Positions 54,621 to 62,888 of a stretch of DNA of 64,000 nt are shown here, in pieces. Below the pieces are notes generated by a model. That model searched no databases. It saw only the letters and a list, made by a program, of their open reading frames with translations, and was not told the DNA's origin. Source of the DNA: a bacterium (GTDB lineage Bacteria > Myxococcota_A > Bradymonadia > UBA7976 > UBA1532); assembly GCA_030427205.1 (NCBI GenBank), contig JAUHXC010000010.1, positions 212,035-276,034 of the forward strand, given 5' to 3'. How positions within the stretch are numbered: the first letter of the stretch is position 1; every line of letters begins with the position of its first letter. The position numbers and the translations under genes are program-made.

Positions 54621-55556
54621 TCAGGGCACCTGTTTGACGTTGTCCCGGGTCATGCGCCAGATCCGGTCGGGCTCGATGAGCACCCGAAACCGCTGCTCGG
54701 GCTCGGCCGCCAGCGGGCTGTCGAAGACGAGGCGTACGTCGTGCGGGCCCTCGGGCAGCCGCAGATCGATGATCGGCGTCCAGCCGCGGGGTTTGCCGTC
54801 GATGAAGACCCGCGCCGGCGGCCGGGTATTGAGCTGCAGCTGACCGAAGCCACGGGGCGGGCCGTCCACCGGGCGTCGTTCGAGCGGGCGCGGTCCGTCC
54901 GGGCGCGCGAGCGTGCCCAGGCCGGCGGGGGGCTGCAGCGTTCGCGGCGGCGGGGCCTCGGGTCGGCGCGCAGGCCGGCTCGGCGGGGCCGGCGGCGCGA
55001 TGGCCGCGCCCTCGTTCGCAGCGACGTCGGCCGGGGTGGCCGGCGGCGCCGGCGGGTCGACCGTGGGCGGGGCGGGCGGCGGCGCGACACGATCCGCCGC
55101 GCCGAGGCCGATGACCTGATCCGCCGGCAGGATGGGCACCTCGTCGGGCCCCTCGAAGCGGGCCTCGTCGGCCGGCGCCGGGCGGGCGGGCGCCGCGGGA
55201 GCGGGGGGCGGCTCCGGGGCGCGGCGGGCGAACCAGCCGGCGGCGGCGGCCGCGCCGGCCAGCGCGATGATCATCAGCGGCGTGAAGCGCCGTCCGGGCC
55301 GACCGGCGGGGCGGGGCGGCTCGGCCATCAGCGCGCCGAGCGCCGGCTCGTCCACCGCGAGCGCTTCGAGGCCCTCGCCGAGCGCCACGAGCAGCTCGAC
55401 GCAGTCGTCGCAGCCGGCGAGGTGGGCCGCCTCGGCGTCGCTGGGGTCGGCGCCGGCGCCCAGCTCGGCGATGCGCTCGTCGCCGATGTGCCGACCCGCG
55501 TCGTCGAGCCGCAGGTCGAGCCGCCGCAGGCGGTCTTCGAGGTTCGACGGGTTCAT
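54621..55556 (-). CDS. Anti-sigma-like membrane protein with C-terminal PEGA domain
   Basis: 311 residues. The N-terminal part (HIGDERIAELGAGADPSDAE, then HLAGCDDCVELL) has a zinc-type HxxxCxxC motif typical of ZAS anti-sigma domains. One membrane span (TPLMIIALAGAAAAAGWFA, residues about 92-110), a Pro/Ala-rich linker, then a PEGA domain at the end (QLQLNTRPPARVFIDGKPRG and LRLPEGPHDVRLVF). PEGA domains are thought to bind surface layers. It should retain the ECF sigma encoded just upstream. The genes overlap by 4 bp (55553-55556). Confidence 0.8.
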   Translation of the reverse strand: MNPSNLEDRLRRLDLRLDDAGRHIGDERIAELGAGADPSDAEAAHLAGCDDCVELLVALGEGLEALAVDEPALGALMAEPPRPAGRPGRRFTPLMIIALAGAAAAAGWFARRAPEPPPAPAAPARPAPADEARFEGPDEVPILPADQVIGLGAADRVAPPPAPPTVDPPAPPATPADVAANEGAAIAPPAPPSRPARRPEAPPPRTLQPPAGLGTLARPDGPRPLERRPVDGPPRGFGQLQLNTRPPARVFIDGKPRGWTPIIDLRLPEGPHDVRLVFDSPLAAEPEQRFRVLIEPDRIWRMTRDNVKQVP

Positions 55557-56194
55557 CGGCGCCCTCCCCGGCGCTGCCGATCGTCCGGCTCGGCGGCGGG
55601 CGGCGGGTCGAGGGACAGCGTCTTGCGCAGCTTCTCGAGGATGCGCATCTTGCGCATGCGCACGGCGGACGCGCCCTTGCCCAGCGTACGGGCCACCTCG
55701 CTGGCGTTGAGCCCCTCGACGAAGAAGAGCCGGATGTAGAGCTGCTCGGTGGGGTTGAGCCCGTGCACCGCAGCCCGCAGGCGGCCGGCCTCTTCGGCGA
55801 GCGCGGCGAGCGCCTCGGGGTTGTTGCGCGCCGTATCGGGCAGCCGGGCGAGCTGGGATACATCGGCCCGGCGGTCGCGGGCGACCCGGGCCAGGCTGCG
55901 CTGGAAGAAGCGCAGCGCGACGGTGTAGAGCCACGACCCGAAGGCCGCGTGCCCCTTGTACGACCGCAGTCGGCGGCCCCCGTCTCCGATGAGAAATCCC
56001 ACGAAGTCCTGCACCAGATCGTCGGGCTCGACCGGCCGCTCCGGCTTCCATCGCCGCAGCGCACAGCCGAGCGCGTGGCGCACCACCGGCCGGTATCGGG
56101 CCTCGAAGCCGAGGACGGCGTCGGCCTCGCCGTCGGCGAGACGCCGGGCGAAGTCGAGGTCATCGGGCTCGATTCGGCGGTCGATGTCGGTCAC
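55553..56194 (-). CDS. ECF-type RNA polymerase sigma factor
   Basis: 213 residues from a GTG at 56194 with ribosome site GGAGGG. Region 2 is seen in RPVEPDDLVQDFVGFLI and FGSWLYTVALRFFQRSL, region 4 in LNPTEQLYIRLFFVEGLNA followed by SEVARTLGKGASAVRMRKMR. The region 4 helix differs from RpoE-like ones, so it probably recognises a different promoter. The anti-sigma gene follows with a 4 bp overlap. A 20 bp palindrome lies about 38 bp before the start. Confidence 0.85.
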   Translation of the reverse strand: MTDIDRRIEPDDLDFARRLADGEADAVLGFEARYRPVVRHALGCALRRWKPERPVEPDDLVQDFVGFLIGDGGRRLRSYKGHAAFGSWLYTVALRFFQRSLARVARDRRADVSQLARLPDTARNNPEALAALAEEAGRLRAAVHGLNPTEQLYIRLFFVEGLNASEVARTLGKGASAVRMRKMRILEKLRKTLSLDPPPAAEPDDRQRRGGRR

Positions 56195-56231
56195 GCACCC
56201 TCCGCTGAGGCGAAGACGGCGGCGAGTGTCA

Positions 56232-56251
56232 CGCCGATCGGCCGATCGGCG
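56232..56251. promoter_or_regulatory. 20 bp perfect palindrome upstream of the ECF sigma gene
   Basis: CGCCGATCGG followed at once by its reverse complement. It lies 38 bp before the GTG of the ECF sigma gene (minus strand), so it could be an operator or a terminator for the gene before it. Perfect symmetry and no T-tract fit an operator slightly better. Confidence 0.4.
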
Positions 56252-56306
56252 CAAATGGTGGGGGAGATGGTGCGCACGGGCCGGCGGGCGCGGGGCCCGC
56301 CGCGGC

Positions 56307-57320
56307 TCACTTGGTCTTCTGCGGCGGGGGCATGGCCGGGCTGGGCGGGGCCGCCTTCTGCTGGGCGGCGGCCATGCCGACCATCATCATGGCCATGGCC
56401 TTGAGCTGGTTGACCTGGGCCTCGCTCAGGTCGAGCGCGACTTCGACGTTGTCGCCGACGGCCTTGGCCTTGACGCCGTCGATGATGGCGCCGAGGCCCA
56501 TCGCGCCGGCCATCGGGTTGCCCGCTTGCTCCTTCTTGGCCTTCGCGATCTGCTCGTTGAACTTGGCGACCATCTTGGCGGCGGCGGCCTTGTTGGCGCC
56601 GAGGTCGAGGCGCAGCTTGAGGCCCTTGGCCAGATCGAGGCTGCCCTGAACGGTCTGGATGTCCTTCATCTCCGGGTTCTGGGCGGCCATGTCCTTCTTG
56701 ACCGCGTCGGGCAGCTGGGCGGCGAACCACAGCTGACCTCCGCCCTTGGCCGCCTTGTCGATGAGGGTCATCATGCCCTTGTTGCCGTTGAGCCCGGTCT
56801 TGCCCTTGCCCGCCAGCGCCTTCTTGAGCAGCCCCTCGTCGCCGACGACGAGCCGACCGCCGAGCTGGGCGATGCCGACGCCGTCGGCGACGTGGTAGGT
56901 GGTGCCGGCGTGGCTCTTCTCGGCCATGCCCTTCTTGTTGCCGAGGTCCGCCTGCTCCTTCTGCAGGCCGGCGAGCACCGTCTTGTAGGGGGTCTTGGTA
57001 TTGATCACCATCAGCGCCTCGCCGGTCTTCGACTTGGCGGGGAACATGATGGTCAGCCGCTCGAGGTCCTTCTCGGCGTCGACGCCGAACTTCGACTTCA
57101 TCTCGGCGAGCGCCTGCTGGGTCTGCGGGTTCATCTTGGCCTGCTTGAGCAGGTCGGTGACGAGGGCGGTGGCCACCAGATCCTTGACGTCGATCTGCAC
57201 CACGATGTCGGCCTCGGCGGGCAGCATCTTGAGGTCGGCGAGATCGGCCGCCTGGCTCTGCCCGGCGACGAGCAGGGCGAACAGGGCGAGCAGGGCCACG
57301 AGCGGATTTCGATTGCGCAT
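56307..57320 (-). CDS. Secreted Ala/Lys-rich protein of unknown function
   Basis: 337 residues with a signal peptide (cleavage near GQSQAAD). The mature part is one domain with the stretches MLPAEADIVVQIDVKDLV, TIMFPAKSKTGEALMVINTK, LVVGDEGLLKKALAG and LDLAKGLKLRLDLG; no family recognised with confidence. It ends in a Pro/Ala tail. High Lys content at third-base G or C differs a little from the Arg-rich neighbours. The ATG at 57320 has AGAAGGA about 9 bp before it. It lies 112 bp upstream of the ECF sigma gene and could be in its operon or regulon. Confidence 0.65.
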   Translation of the reverse strand: MRNRNPLVALLALFALLVAGQSQAADLADLKMLPAEADIVVQIDVKDLVATALVTDLLKQAKMNPQTQQALAEMKSKFGVDAEKDLERLTIMFPAKSKTGEALMVINTKTPYKTVLAGLQKEQADLGNKKGMAEKSHAGTTYHVADGVGIAQLGGRLVVGDEGLLKKALAGKGKTGLNGNKGMMTLIDKAAKGGGQLWFAAQLPDAVKKDMAAQNPEMKDIQTVQGSLDLAKGLKLRLDLGANKAAAAKMVAKFNEQIAKAKKEQAGNPMAGAMGLGAIIDGVKAKAVGDNVEVALDLSEAQVNQLKAMAMMMVGMAAAQQKAAPPSPAMPPPQKTK

Positions 57321-57534
57321 GAGGGGCGTTCCTTCTCCCGATAGCGGGTATTCGCGGGGCGTCAGCATCAATGCGGCGCCGGTCGAAGTCAACCACGCCG
57401 ACCCCGCCCATACGTCCCGGGCGGCCGTCGATTCAATGGCGCGCGATCCGCTCGGGCGCGGCAACCGGTGATCGGCGGGCCGGGCCGGGTGTACCATCGA
57501 CCCTGCGCGCCGCGCGGCCGGCTGGAGGATCACC

Positions 57535-60504
57535 ATGGCGTTCGAGGATCGCGTGAGGGCCATCGGCGAAGATCTCTTCGCCCGCATGCAGGGCAATACC
57601 CCCGGGGTCTTCGACAAAGCCTGGTGGAGCGGGCAGGTGCTCGAGTGGGCCATGAAGGACCCCGCGTTCAAGACCGAGATGTTCCGCTTCGTCGACGTCT
57701 TCCCGGTGCTCGACGGGCCCGAGGAGATCGGGCGCCACATCCAGGAGTATCTGCTGCGGCCGGGCATCAACCCGCCGACGGTCATCAAGATGGCGCTCAA
57801 GGGGGCCAACCTGGGGCGGCTGGCGATGAAGGTCGCCGCGGGGCAGATCGCCAAGAACATGACCGGCATGGCGAAGAACTTCATCGCCGGCACCGAGGCG
57901 TCGGACGCCTTCGAGGCGCTGCAGACGATGCGCGCGCAGCGGCTGGCCTTCACCGTCGACCTGCTCGGCGAGGCCACCGTCAGCGAGGCCGAGGCCGACG
58001 CCTACGCCGCCCGCTATCGCGACCTGATCGGTGGGCTCGCCGAGCGCTGCGCGGCCTGGACGCCCGACCCGCTGCTCGATCGGGACGACGCCGGCGCGAT
58101 CCCGCGGGTCAACGTCTCGATCAAGGCCAGCGCGATGTACTCGCAGTTCGACCCGCTCGACTTCGAGGGCAGCGTCGCGGCGGCGGCCCGGCGCATGGCG
58201 CCGCTCTTCGATCTGGCCCGGGCCGAGGGCGTCTTCCTCAACCTCGACATGGAGCAGCACGCGCTCAAGGATCTGACCCTGGCGCTCTTCGAGCGGGTGG
58301 TCGAGGCCCAGCCGGCCCGCTGGTCGGACGCGGGGGTGGTGATCCAGGCTTATCACCGCGACGCCGAGGCCGATCTGGCGCGGCTGATCAAGTGGGCGAA
58401 GAAGCAGAAGCGGCGCATCACGATCCGGTTGGTCAAGGGCGCGTATTGGGACTACGAGACGGTCCGCGCGGCTCAGGAGGGCTGGCCGTCGCCGGTCTGG
58501 CTCGACAAGGCCGACAGCGACGCCTGCTTCGAGCGCTGCGCGGCGCTGATGCTGAGCAATCACAAGTACGTGCGCGCGGCCATCGGCAGCCACAACGTGC
58601 GCAGCCTGGCCTACGCCATCGCCAGCGCCGAGAAGAACCGGGTGCCCATCGAGGGCTACGAGATCCAGTGCCTCTTCGGCATGGCCGAGCCGATCAAGGC
58701 CGCCTGCGTCGAGCGCGGGCATCGGGTGCGGGTCTATGCGCCCATCGGCGAGCTGATCCCGGGCATGGCCTATCTGGTGCGGCGGCTGTTGGAGAATACG
58801 AGCAACGAGAGCTGGCTGCGCCAGGGCTTCGCCGAGGGGCGCTCGCAGGACGAGCTGCTCGCCGCGCCTGTGGCGAAGGGCCGCGGCGCGATGCTGCGCG
58901 CGGTGCCCGGCGCCCGCTCGTCGGCGGACGATCCGGCGCCTTTCGTCAACGAGCCGCTGCGCGACTTCGTCGATCCCGACGTGCGGGCGAGCTTCGCCAA
59001 GGCGGTCGCCCGGGTCGACAAGCAGATCGGCCGGGGCTACGGGCCGGTGATCGACGGCAAGACGCTGCAGACCGGCAAGACCCTGGCCAGCGTCGACCCC
59101 AGCGACGGGCGGCCCATCGCCGAGGTGCACCTGGCCCGGGTCGCCGAGGCCGATCGGGCGGTGGAGGCGGCGCGGGTCTTCTGGCCGACGTGGCGCGATA
59201 CGCCGGTTCGCCAGCGGGTGCAGGTGCTCTTCGACCTGGCGGCGAAGATGCGCGCCGAGCGCGACGGGCTCGCGGCGCTGATGGTGCGCGAGGTGGGCAA
59301 GCCGTGGCGCGAGGCCGACGCCGACGTCGCCGAGGCGATCGACTTCTGCGAGTACTACGGCCGCGAGATGCTGCGGCTGGACGTGCCCCGGCTGATGCAG
59401 CGGCTGCCCGGCGAGACCAACCACCTCAGCTATCGCGGCCGCGGGGTATGCGTCGCCATCGCCCCGTGGAACTTCCCGCTGGCCATCTTCACCGGGCTGG
59501 TGACCGCGCCGCTCGTCGCCGGCAACTGCGTCGTCGCCAAGCCCGCCGAGCAGTCGATGCTCATCGCCGCCCGCTTCGTCGAGCTGGCCTACGCCGCCGG
59601 CGTGCCCCCGGGCGCGCTGCAGTTCGTGCCCGGCGTCGGCGAGGAGGTCGGCGCGTACCTGGTGGCCCATCGGGCGGTCTCGACCATCGCCTTCACCGGT
59701 TCGAAGGCGGTCGGGCTGGCCATCTGGCAGGCGGCGGGGCAGACCGATCCGGGGCAGGCGCGGCTCAAGCGGGTGGTCTGCGAGATGGGCGGCAAGAACG
59801 CGGTGATCGTCGACAGCGACGCCGATCTGGACGAGGCGGTGACCGGCGTGCTGCACAGCGCCTTCGGCTTCGCCGGCCAGAAGTGCAGCGCCTGCAGCCG
59901 GGTCATCGTGCTCGCCGAGCAGTACGACGCCTTCGTCGAGCGGCTGAGCGAGGCCACCCGCAGCATCGTCCTGGGGCCGGCGGACGACCCGGCCAGCGCG
60001 CTGGGGCCGGTGATCGACGCCGAGAGCCAGCGGCGGCTGATGGGCGCCATCGATGCGGCGATCGCCCGCGGCAACCGGGCGCTGGTCGGCGGCGAGCCGG
60101 TGCGGCGGGCGGGGTTCTACGTGCCGCCGACGGTCTTCGTCGACGTCGCGCCCGACGATCCGCTGGCTCGCGACGAGCTCTTTGGGCCGGTGCTGGCGAT
60201 CATCCGCGCCGACGACTTCGAGCAGGCGATCGACATCGCCAACGGCACCGACTACGCGCTGACCGGCGGGCTCTTCAGCCGCTCGCCGGCGCGCATCGCC
60301 CGAGCCCGCGAGGCGCTGGACGTGGGCAATCTCTACATCAACCGCGGCATCACCGGCGCGGTGGTCGGCCGTCAGCCCTTCGGCGGCTCGCGCATGAGCG
60401 GCGGCGGCACCAAGGCCGGCGGGCCGGACTATCTGTTGAGCTTCCTCGACCCGCGCACGGTCACCGAGAATACGCTGCGGCGGGGCTTCGCGCCGGAGGA
60501 GTGA
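57535..60504 (+). CDS. putA: Bifunctional proline dehydrogenase / P5C dehydrogenase
   Basis: 989 residues in two enzyme parts. The proline dehydrogenase barrel (residues about 120-440) shows NVSIKASAMYSQFDPLD, FLNLDMEQHALKD, IRLVKGAYWDYE and FGMAEPIK. The aldehyde dehydrogenase part (from about 510) shows APWNFPLAIFTGLV, a catalytic Glu in CEMGGKNAV (near 750) and the catalytic Cys in FAGQKCSAC (near 784). It oxidises proline to pyrroline-5-carboxylate with FAD and on to glutamate with NAD. There is no N-terminal DNA-binding (RHH) domain, so it does not self-repress like enteric PutA. GGAGG precedes the ATG. Confidence 0.95.
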   Translation: MAFEDRVRAIGEDLFARMQGNTPGVFDKAWWSGQVLEWAMKDPAFKTEMFRFVDVFPVLDGPEEIGRHIQEYLLRPGINPPTVIKMALKGANLGRLAMKVAAGQIAKNMTGMAKNFIAGTEASDAFEALQTMRAQRLAFTVDLLGEATVSEAEADAYAARYRDLIGGLAERCAAWTPDPLLDRDDAGAIPRVNVSIKASAMYSQFDPLDFEGSVAAAARRMAPLFDLARAEGVFLNLDMEQHALKDLTLALFERVVEAQPARWSDAGVVIQAYHRDAEADLARLIKWAKKQKRRITIRLVKGAYWDYETVRAAQEGWPSPVWLDKADSDACFERCAALMLSNHKYVRAAIGSHNVRSLAYAIASAEKNRVPIEGYEIQCLFGMAEPIKAACVERGHRVRVYAPIGELIPGMAYLVRRLLENTSNESWLRQGFAEGRSQDELLAAPVAKGRGAMLRAVPGARSSADDPAPFVNEPLRDFVDPDVRASFAKAVARVDKQIGRGYGPVIDGKTLQTGKTLASVDPSDGRPIAEVHLARVAEADRAVEAARVFWPTWRDTPVRQRVQVLFDLAAKMRAERDGLAALMVREVGKPWREADADVAEAIDFCEYYGREMLRLDVPRLMQRLPGETNHLSYRGRGVCVAIAPWNFPLAIFTGLVTAPLVAGNCVVAKPAEQSMLIAARFVELAYAAGVPPGALQFVPGVGEEVGAYLVAHRAVSTIAFTGSKAVGLAIWQAAGQTDPGQARLKRVVCEMGGKNAVIVDSDADLDEAVTGVLHSAFGFAGQKCSACSRVIVLAEQYDAFVERLSEATRSIVLGPADDPASALGPVIDAESQRRLMGAIDAAIARGNRALVGGEPVRRAGFYVPPTVFVDVAPDDPLARDELFGPVLAIIRADDFEQAIDIANGTDYALTGGLFSRSPARIARAREALDVGNLYINRGITGAVVGRQPFGGSRMSGGGTKAGGPDYLLSFLDPRTVTENTLRRGFAPEE

Positions 60505-60525
60505 CCGGCGCGCGAAGAGCGGGGC

Positions 60526-61086
60526 TCACGGCAGGGTGCCGGGCAGCGCGTCCCGCGCTTCTCGCAGCCGCTCCGCGCTGATCGGCGGTACACCCTTGGT
60601 GCGCGGCGGGTGGAAGTCCATGCGCAGCGTGCGGGCGAACGGACAGCCGTCGGGGCCCGGGCCGACCACCGGCTCGACCTGCACCAGCGTCTCTTCGCGG
60701 ATCACGTCCCCGTGTTGGACCACCACGATCGTCGGCGTGCCCTGGGGCTCGCGCACGCCCCGCAGCCGCCCGTGCAGCGCCTGACGGTAGGTCTTGCGAA
60801 AGCGCGCCGCGCAGCGCGGGCGCTGCACCGGGCGGCCGTCGCGGCTGAGGCAGAGGTCGCGCTCGCCCTTCACGTCGACGGCGAGGGTCAGCCCGGCCAT
60901 GCACTGGCGCGCGTCGGGGGCCATGCGGCACAGGGCGCCTCGCGGCAGCGCGGCCACCCGCGCCGGATCGAGCCCCTCGACCGCGCTACACGGGGCGTCG
61001 GGCGGCTGAGCCCTCGCGGCGCCGACGGCGAGCAGGCACCATAGAGCGCATGAAGCTGCTGACCTTCCAGGCGCGCCGATTCGCAT
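60526..61086 (-). CDS. Small secreted protein, head-to-head overlap with ThrRS-editing gene
   Basis: 186 residues with a likely signal peptide (SCALWCLLAVGAARAQ). The mature part has six Cys in pairs (PCSAVEG, LCRMAPDARQC, LCLSRDGRP, RCAARF) and a beta-rich middle (TIVVVQHGDVIREETLVQVE). No family recognised. The ATG at 61086 lies inside the divergent gene that starts at 61050, so the two overlap head to head by 37 bp; no ATG or GTG downstream of it would keep the signal peptide. Convergent with putA, 21 bp apart. Confidence 0.5.
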   Translation of the reverse strand: MRIGAPGRSAASCALWCLLAVGAARAQPPDAPCSAVEGLDPARVAALPRGALCRMAPDARQCMAGLTLAVDVKGERDLCLSRDGRPVQRPRCAARFRKTYRQALHGRLRGVREPQGTPTIVVVQHGDVIREETLVQVEPVVGPGPDGCPFARTLRMDFHPPRTKGVPPISAERLREARDALPGTLP

Positions 61087-61475
61087 GGACCCCCCACTCG
61101 GTCGGGCTGCCGCCGGATCACGCGGCCCTCGTCGCCGTCGATCCCGAGCCGGGCGCGGTCGACGAGGCGGTGGTCGCCTGGCTGCACGTCGAGGCGCGGG
61201 ACGCCGCCGACGAGGCCCGGGCGTTCAAGAAGACGCTGAAGCATATCAAGTGGGTGGCCAACAAGCGGCAGCTGAAGACCATCGCGCTGCACGTCTTCGC
61301 CCACCTGGGCGGCGAGAACGCCGAGCCGGCCTTCGCCCGGGCCTTCGTCGCGCGGCTCGCCGAGCGGCTGCGCACGACCGGCTACACCGTCGCCGAGACC
61401 CCGTTCGGCTGGTTCTGCGGCTGGCAGCTCGACGTCTACGGGGAGAGCATGGCCAAGGTCTTCAAGGACATCTGA
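61050..61475 (+). CDS. Free-standing archaeal-type threonyl-tRNA synthetase editing domain
   Basis: 141 residues forming one domain like the archaeal ThrRS editing domain (tRNA-Thr_ED, related to D-aminoacyl-tRNA deacylase DTD). Matching segments: KHIKWVANKRQLKTIALHVFAHLG (shown as KHIKWVANK, LHVFAHLG), RLRTTGYTVAETPFGWF and AKVFKDI. In archaea this domain hydrolyses mischarged Ser-tRNA(Thr); here it is a separate gene, so it may clear mischarged or D-aminoacyl tRNAs in trans. Its 5' end overlaps the divergent gene at 60526-61086. The metallophosphoesterase gene starts 1 bp after its stop. Confidence 0.8.
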   Translation: MKLLTFQARRFAWTPHSVGLPPDHAALVAVDPEPGAVDEAVVAWLHVEARDAADEARAFKKTLKHIKWVANKRQLKTIALHVFAHLGGENAEPAFARAFVARLAERLRTTGYTVAETPFGWFCGWQLDVYGESMAKVFKDI

Positions 61476-61476
61476 G

Positions 61477-62160
61477 ATGACGAACGCCCGCCCGCTGCGG
61501 CTGATCCTGATGTCGGATACCCACGGCCGCGAGGGGGCTCATCCGGTGCCCGACGGCGATATCCTGCTGCACGCGGGCGATCTGACCGACGTGGGCCGGG
61601 CGCGGGAGATCGCGGCGGTGAACGCGGGGCTCGGCGCGCTGCCCCATCGCCACAAGCTGGTCATCGCGGGCAATCACGACTTCCTCTTCGAGAACGATCC
61701 GCCCGCGGCGCGGGCGCTGATGACCGGCGTCACCTACCTCGAAGACACCGCCGCCGACGCCGCCGGGCTGAAAGTCTGGGGCAGCCCGTGGCAGCCGTGG
61801 TTCTTCGACTGGGCGTTCAACCTGAAGCGGGGTGCGGCGCTGGCCGAGAAGTGGGCGCGCGTACCCGACGACGTCGACGTGCTCGTGACCCACGGGCCGC
61901 CCTACGGCATCGGCGACCGCTGCCACGACGGTCGGCGGGTGGGCTGTCGGGCTCTGCTCGACCGGGTGCGCGCGCTGAAGCCGCGGCTGCACGTCTTCGG
62001 CCACATCCACGAAGACCGCGGCTGGTGGCAGATCGGCGAGACGCTCTTCGTCAACGCGGCGCAGAACTACGATACCCACCCGGCGATGGTCGTCGAGTGG
62101 AGCGATACGGGGCCGCGGATCGTCGAGGGCGAGGCCGGCGGGCCCATCGATCCCTCGTAG
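61477..62160 (+). CDS. Cytoplasmic metallophosphoesterase (MPPED/239FB-like)
   Basis: 227 residues with no signal peptide. Metal motifs: SDTHGRE, HAGDLTDVG, IAGNHDFLF, VTHGPPYGIGDR and FGHIHEDRG, close to the MPPED1/MPPED2 (239FB) group. Such enzymes are phosphodiesterases with broad in vitro activity; the natural substrate is unclear. The ATG is 1 bp after the stop of the ThrRS-editing gene, so the two are cotranscribed, which might tie it to RNA or nucleotide metabolism. Confidence 0.85.
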   Translation: MTNARPLRLILMSDTHGREGAHPVPDGDILLHAGDLTDVGRAREIAAVNAGLGALPHRHKLVIAGNHDFLFENDPPAARALMTGVTYLEDTAADAAGLKVWGSPWQPWFFDWAFNLKRGAALAEKWARVPDDVDVLVTHGPPYGIGDRCHDGRRVGCRALLDRVRALKPRLHVFGHIHEDRGWWQIGETLFVNAAQNYDTHPAMVVEWSDTGPRIVEGEAGGPIDPS

Positions 62161-62233
62161 CGCTCGCCCGAATGCAGATACCCGACCGCTCGGGCATGGC
62201 GTAGAGTGCCGCGCACGCCGAGGGAGGCAGACC

Positions 62234-62617
62234 ATGAAGATCCGAAAAGTCGCGTTCACGCTCATCCCCGTCCGCGATACCGACCGCGCCCGCGCCTTCT
62301 ACGAGGGCCTGCTCGGCCTCGAGCCGGGGCTGACGGCGGGGGACGGCATGTGGACCGAGTACGACCTGCCCGAGGGCGGCTGCATCGCGCTCTTCCGCGA
62401 TCCGAGCGGCAACGCGACGCCCAGCGCCAACGCCGGCAGCATGGTGGCCATCGAGGTCACCGATCTCGACGGCTGGATCGCGACGCTCGAGGCGAAAGGC
62501 GTCGAGTTCAAGGCGCGCCTCATCCCGTCGCCCGTCTGCCGGATGTCGATCCTGACCGACCCCGAGGGCAACGGGCTGATGCTGCACGAGCTGAAGCGTA
62601 CAGCGACCGGACATTGA
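62234..62617 (+). CDS. VOC-family (glyoxalase/bleomycin resistance-like) protein
   Basis: 127 residues, one VOC domain: VAFTLIPVRDTDRARAFYEG, GGCIALFRDPSGN, MVAIEVTDLDGWIATLEAKG and LTDPEGNGLMLHE. The final Glu is the expected metal ligand. Isomerase, dioxygenase or resistance roles are all possible. Ribosome site GGGAGG precedes the ATG by about 6 bp. Convergent with the integrase gene. Confidence 0.8.
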   Translation: MKIRKVAFTLIPVRDTDRARAFYEGLLGLEPGLTAGDGMWTEYDLPEGGCIALFRDPSGNATPSANAGSMVAIEVTDLDGWIATLEAKGVEFKARLIPSPVCRMSILTDPEGNGLMLHELKRTATGH

Positions 62618-62888
62618 AGTTGACCAGGGATCGCGCAGACCGATTCGCCGAGGGCAAGGCGCGAGACGCAGACGCTGCTGGGGGCAACGGCAAGTCGAGC
62701 AACGCCGCCATCGGCGAATCGGGCAAGCGAGCACGGTCAGATTCAATGTCTGGTAACTCTACTGTCGTCGTTCCAACCGGAACCACGAACCACCACAAGG
62801 CACTGCGCTGAAAGAGCTTTTCGGATAGGTGGCGTTCCACCGCTGAACTATCCCCAGCCCGATGTTCCGAATCCGTTCCACTTTCGGT
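62618..62888. other. Gap next to integrase; holds a tRNA-like 5' half
   Basis: 271 bp with lower GC than the rest of the window. On the minus strand, 62825-62857 reads like the first half of a tRNA: acceptor-like CTGGGGA, then TA, D-arm GTTC-AGCGGTG-GAAC, then a G and CCACC as the 5' side of an anticodon stem. The matching 3' half is not found next to it. It may be a relic at an integration junction. Confidence 0.3.

Noticed and set aside
62825..62857. A complete tRNA gene
   Set aside because: Only an acceptor/D-arm-like half is present; the anticodon stem does not close and no T-arm and 3' end follow in register.
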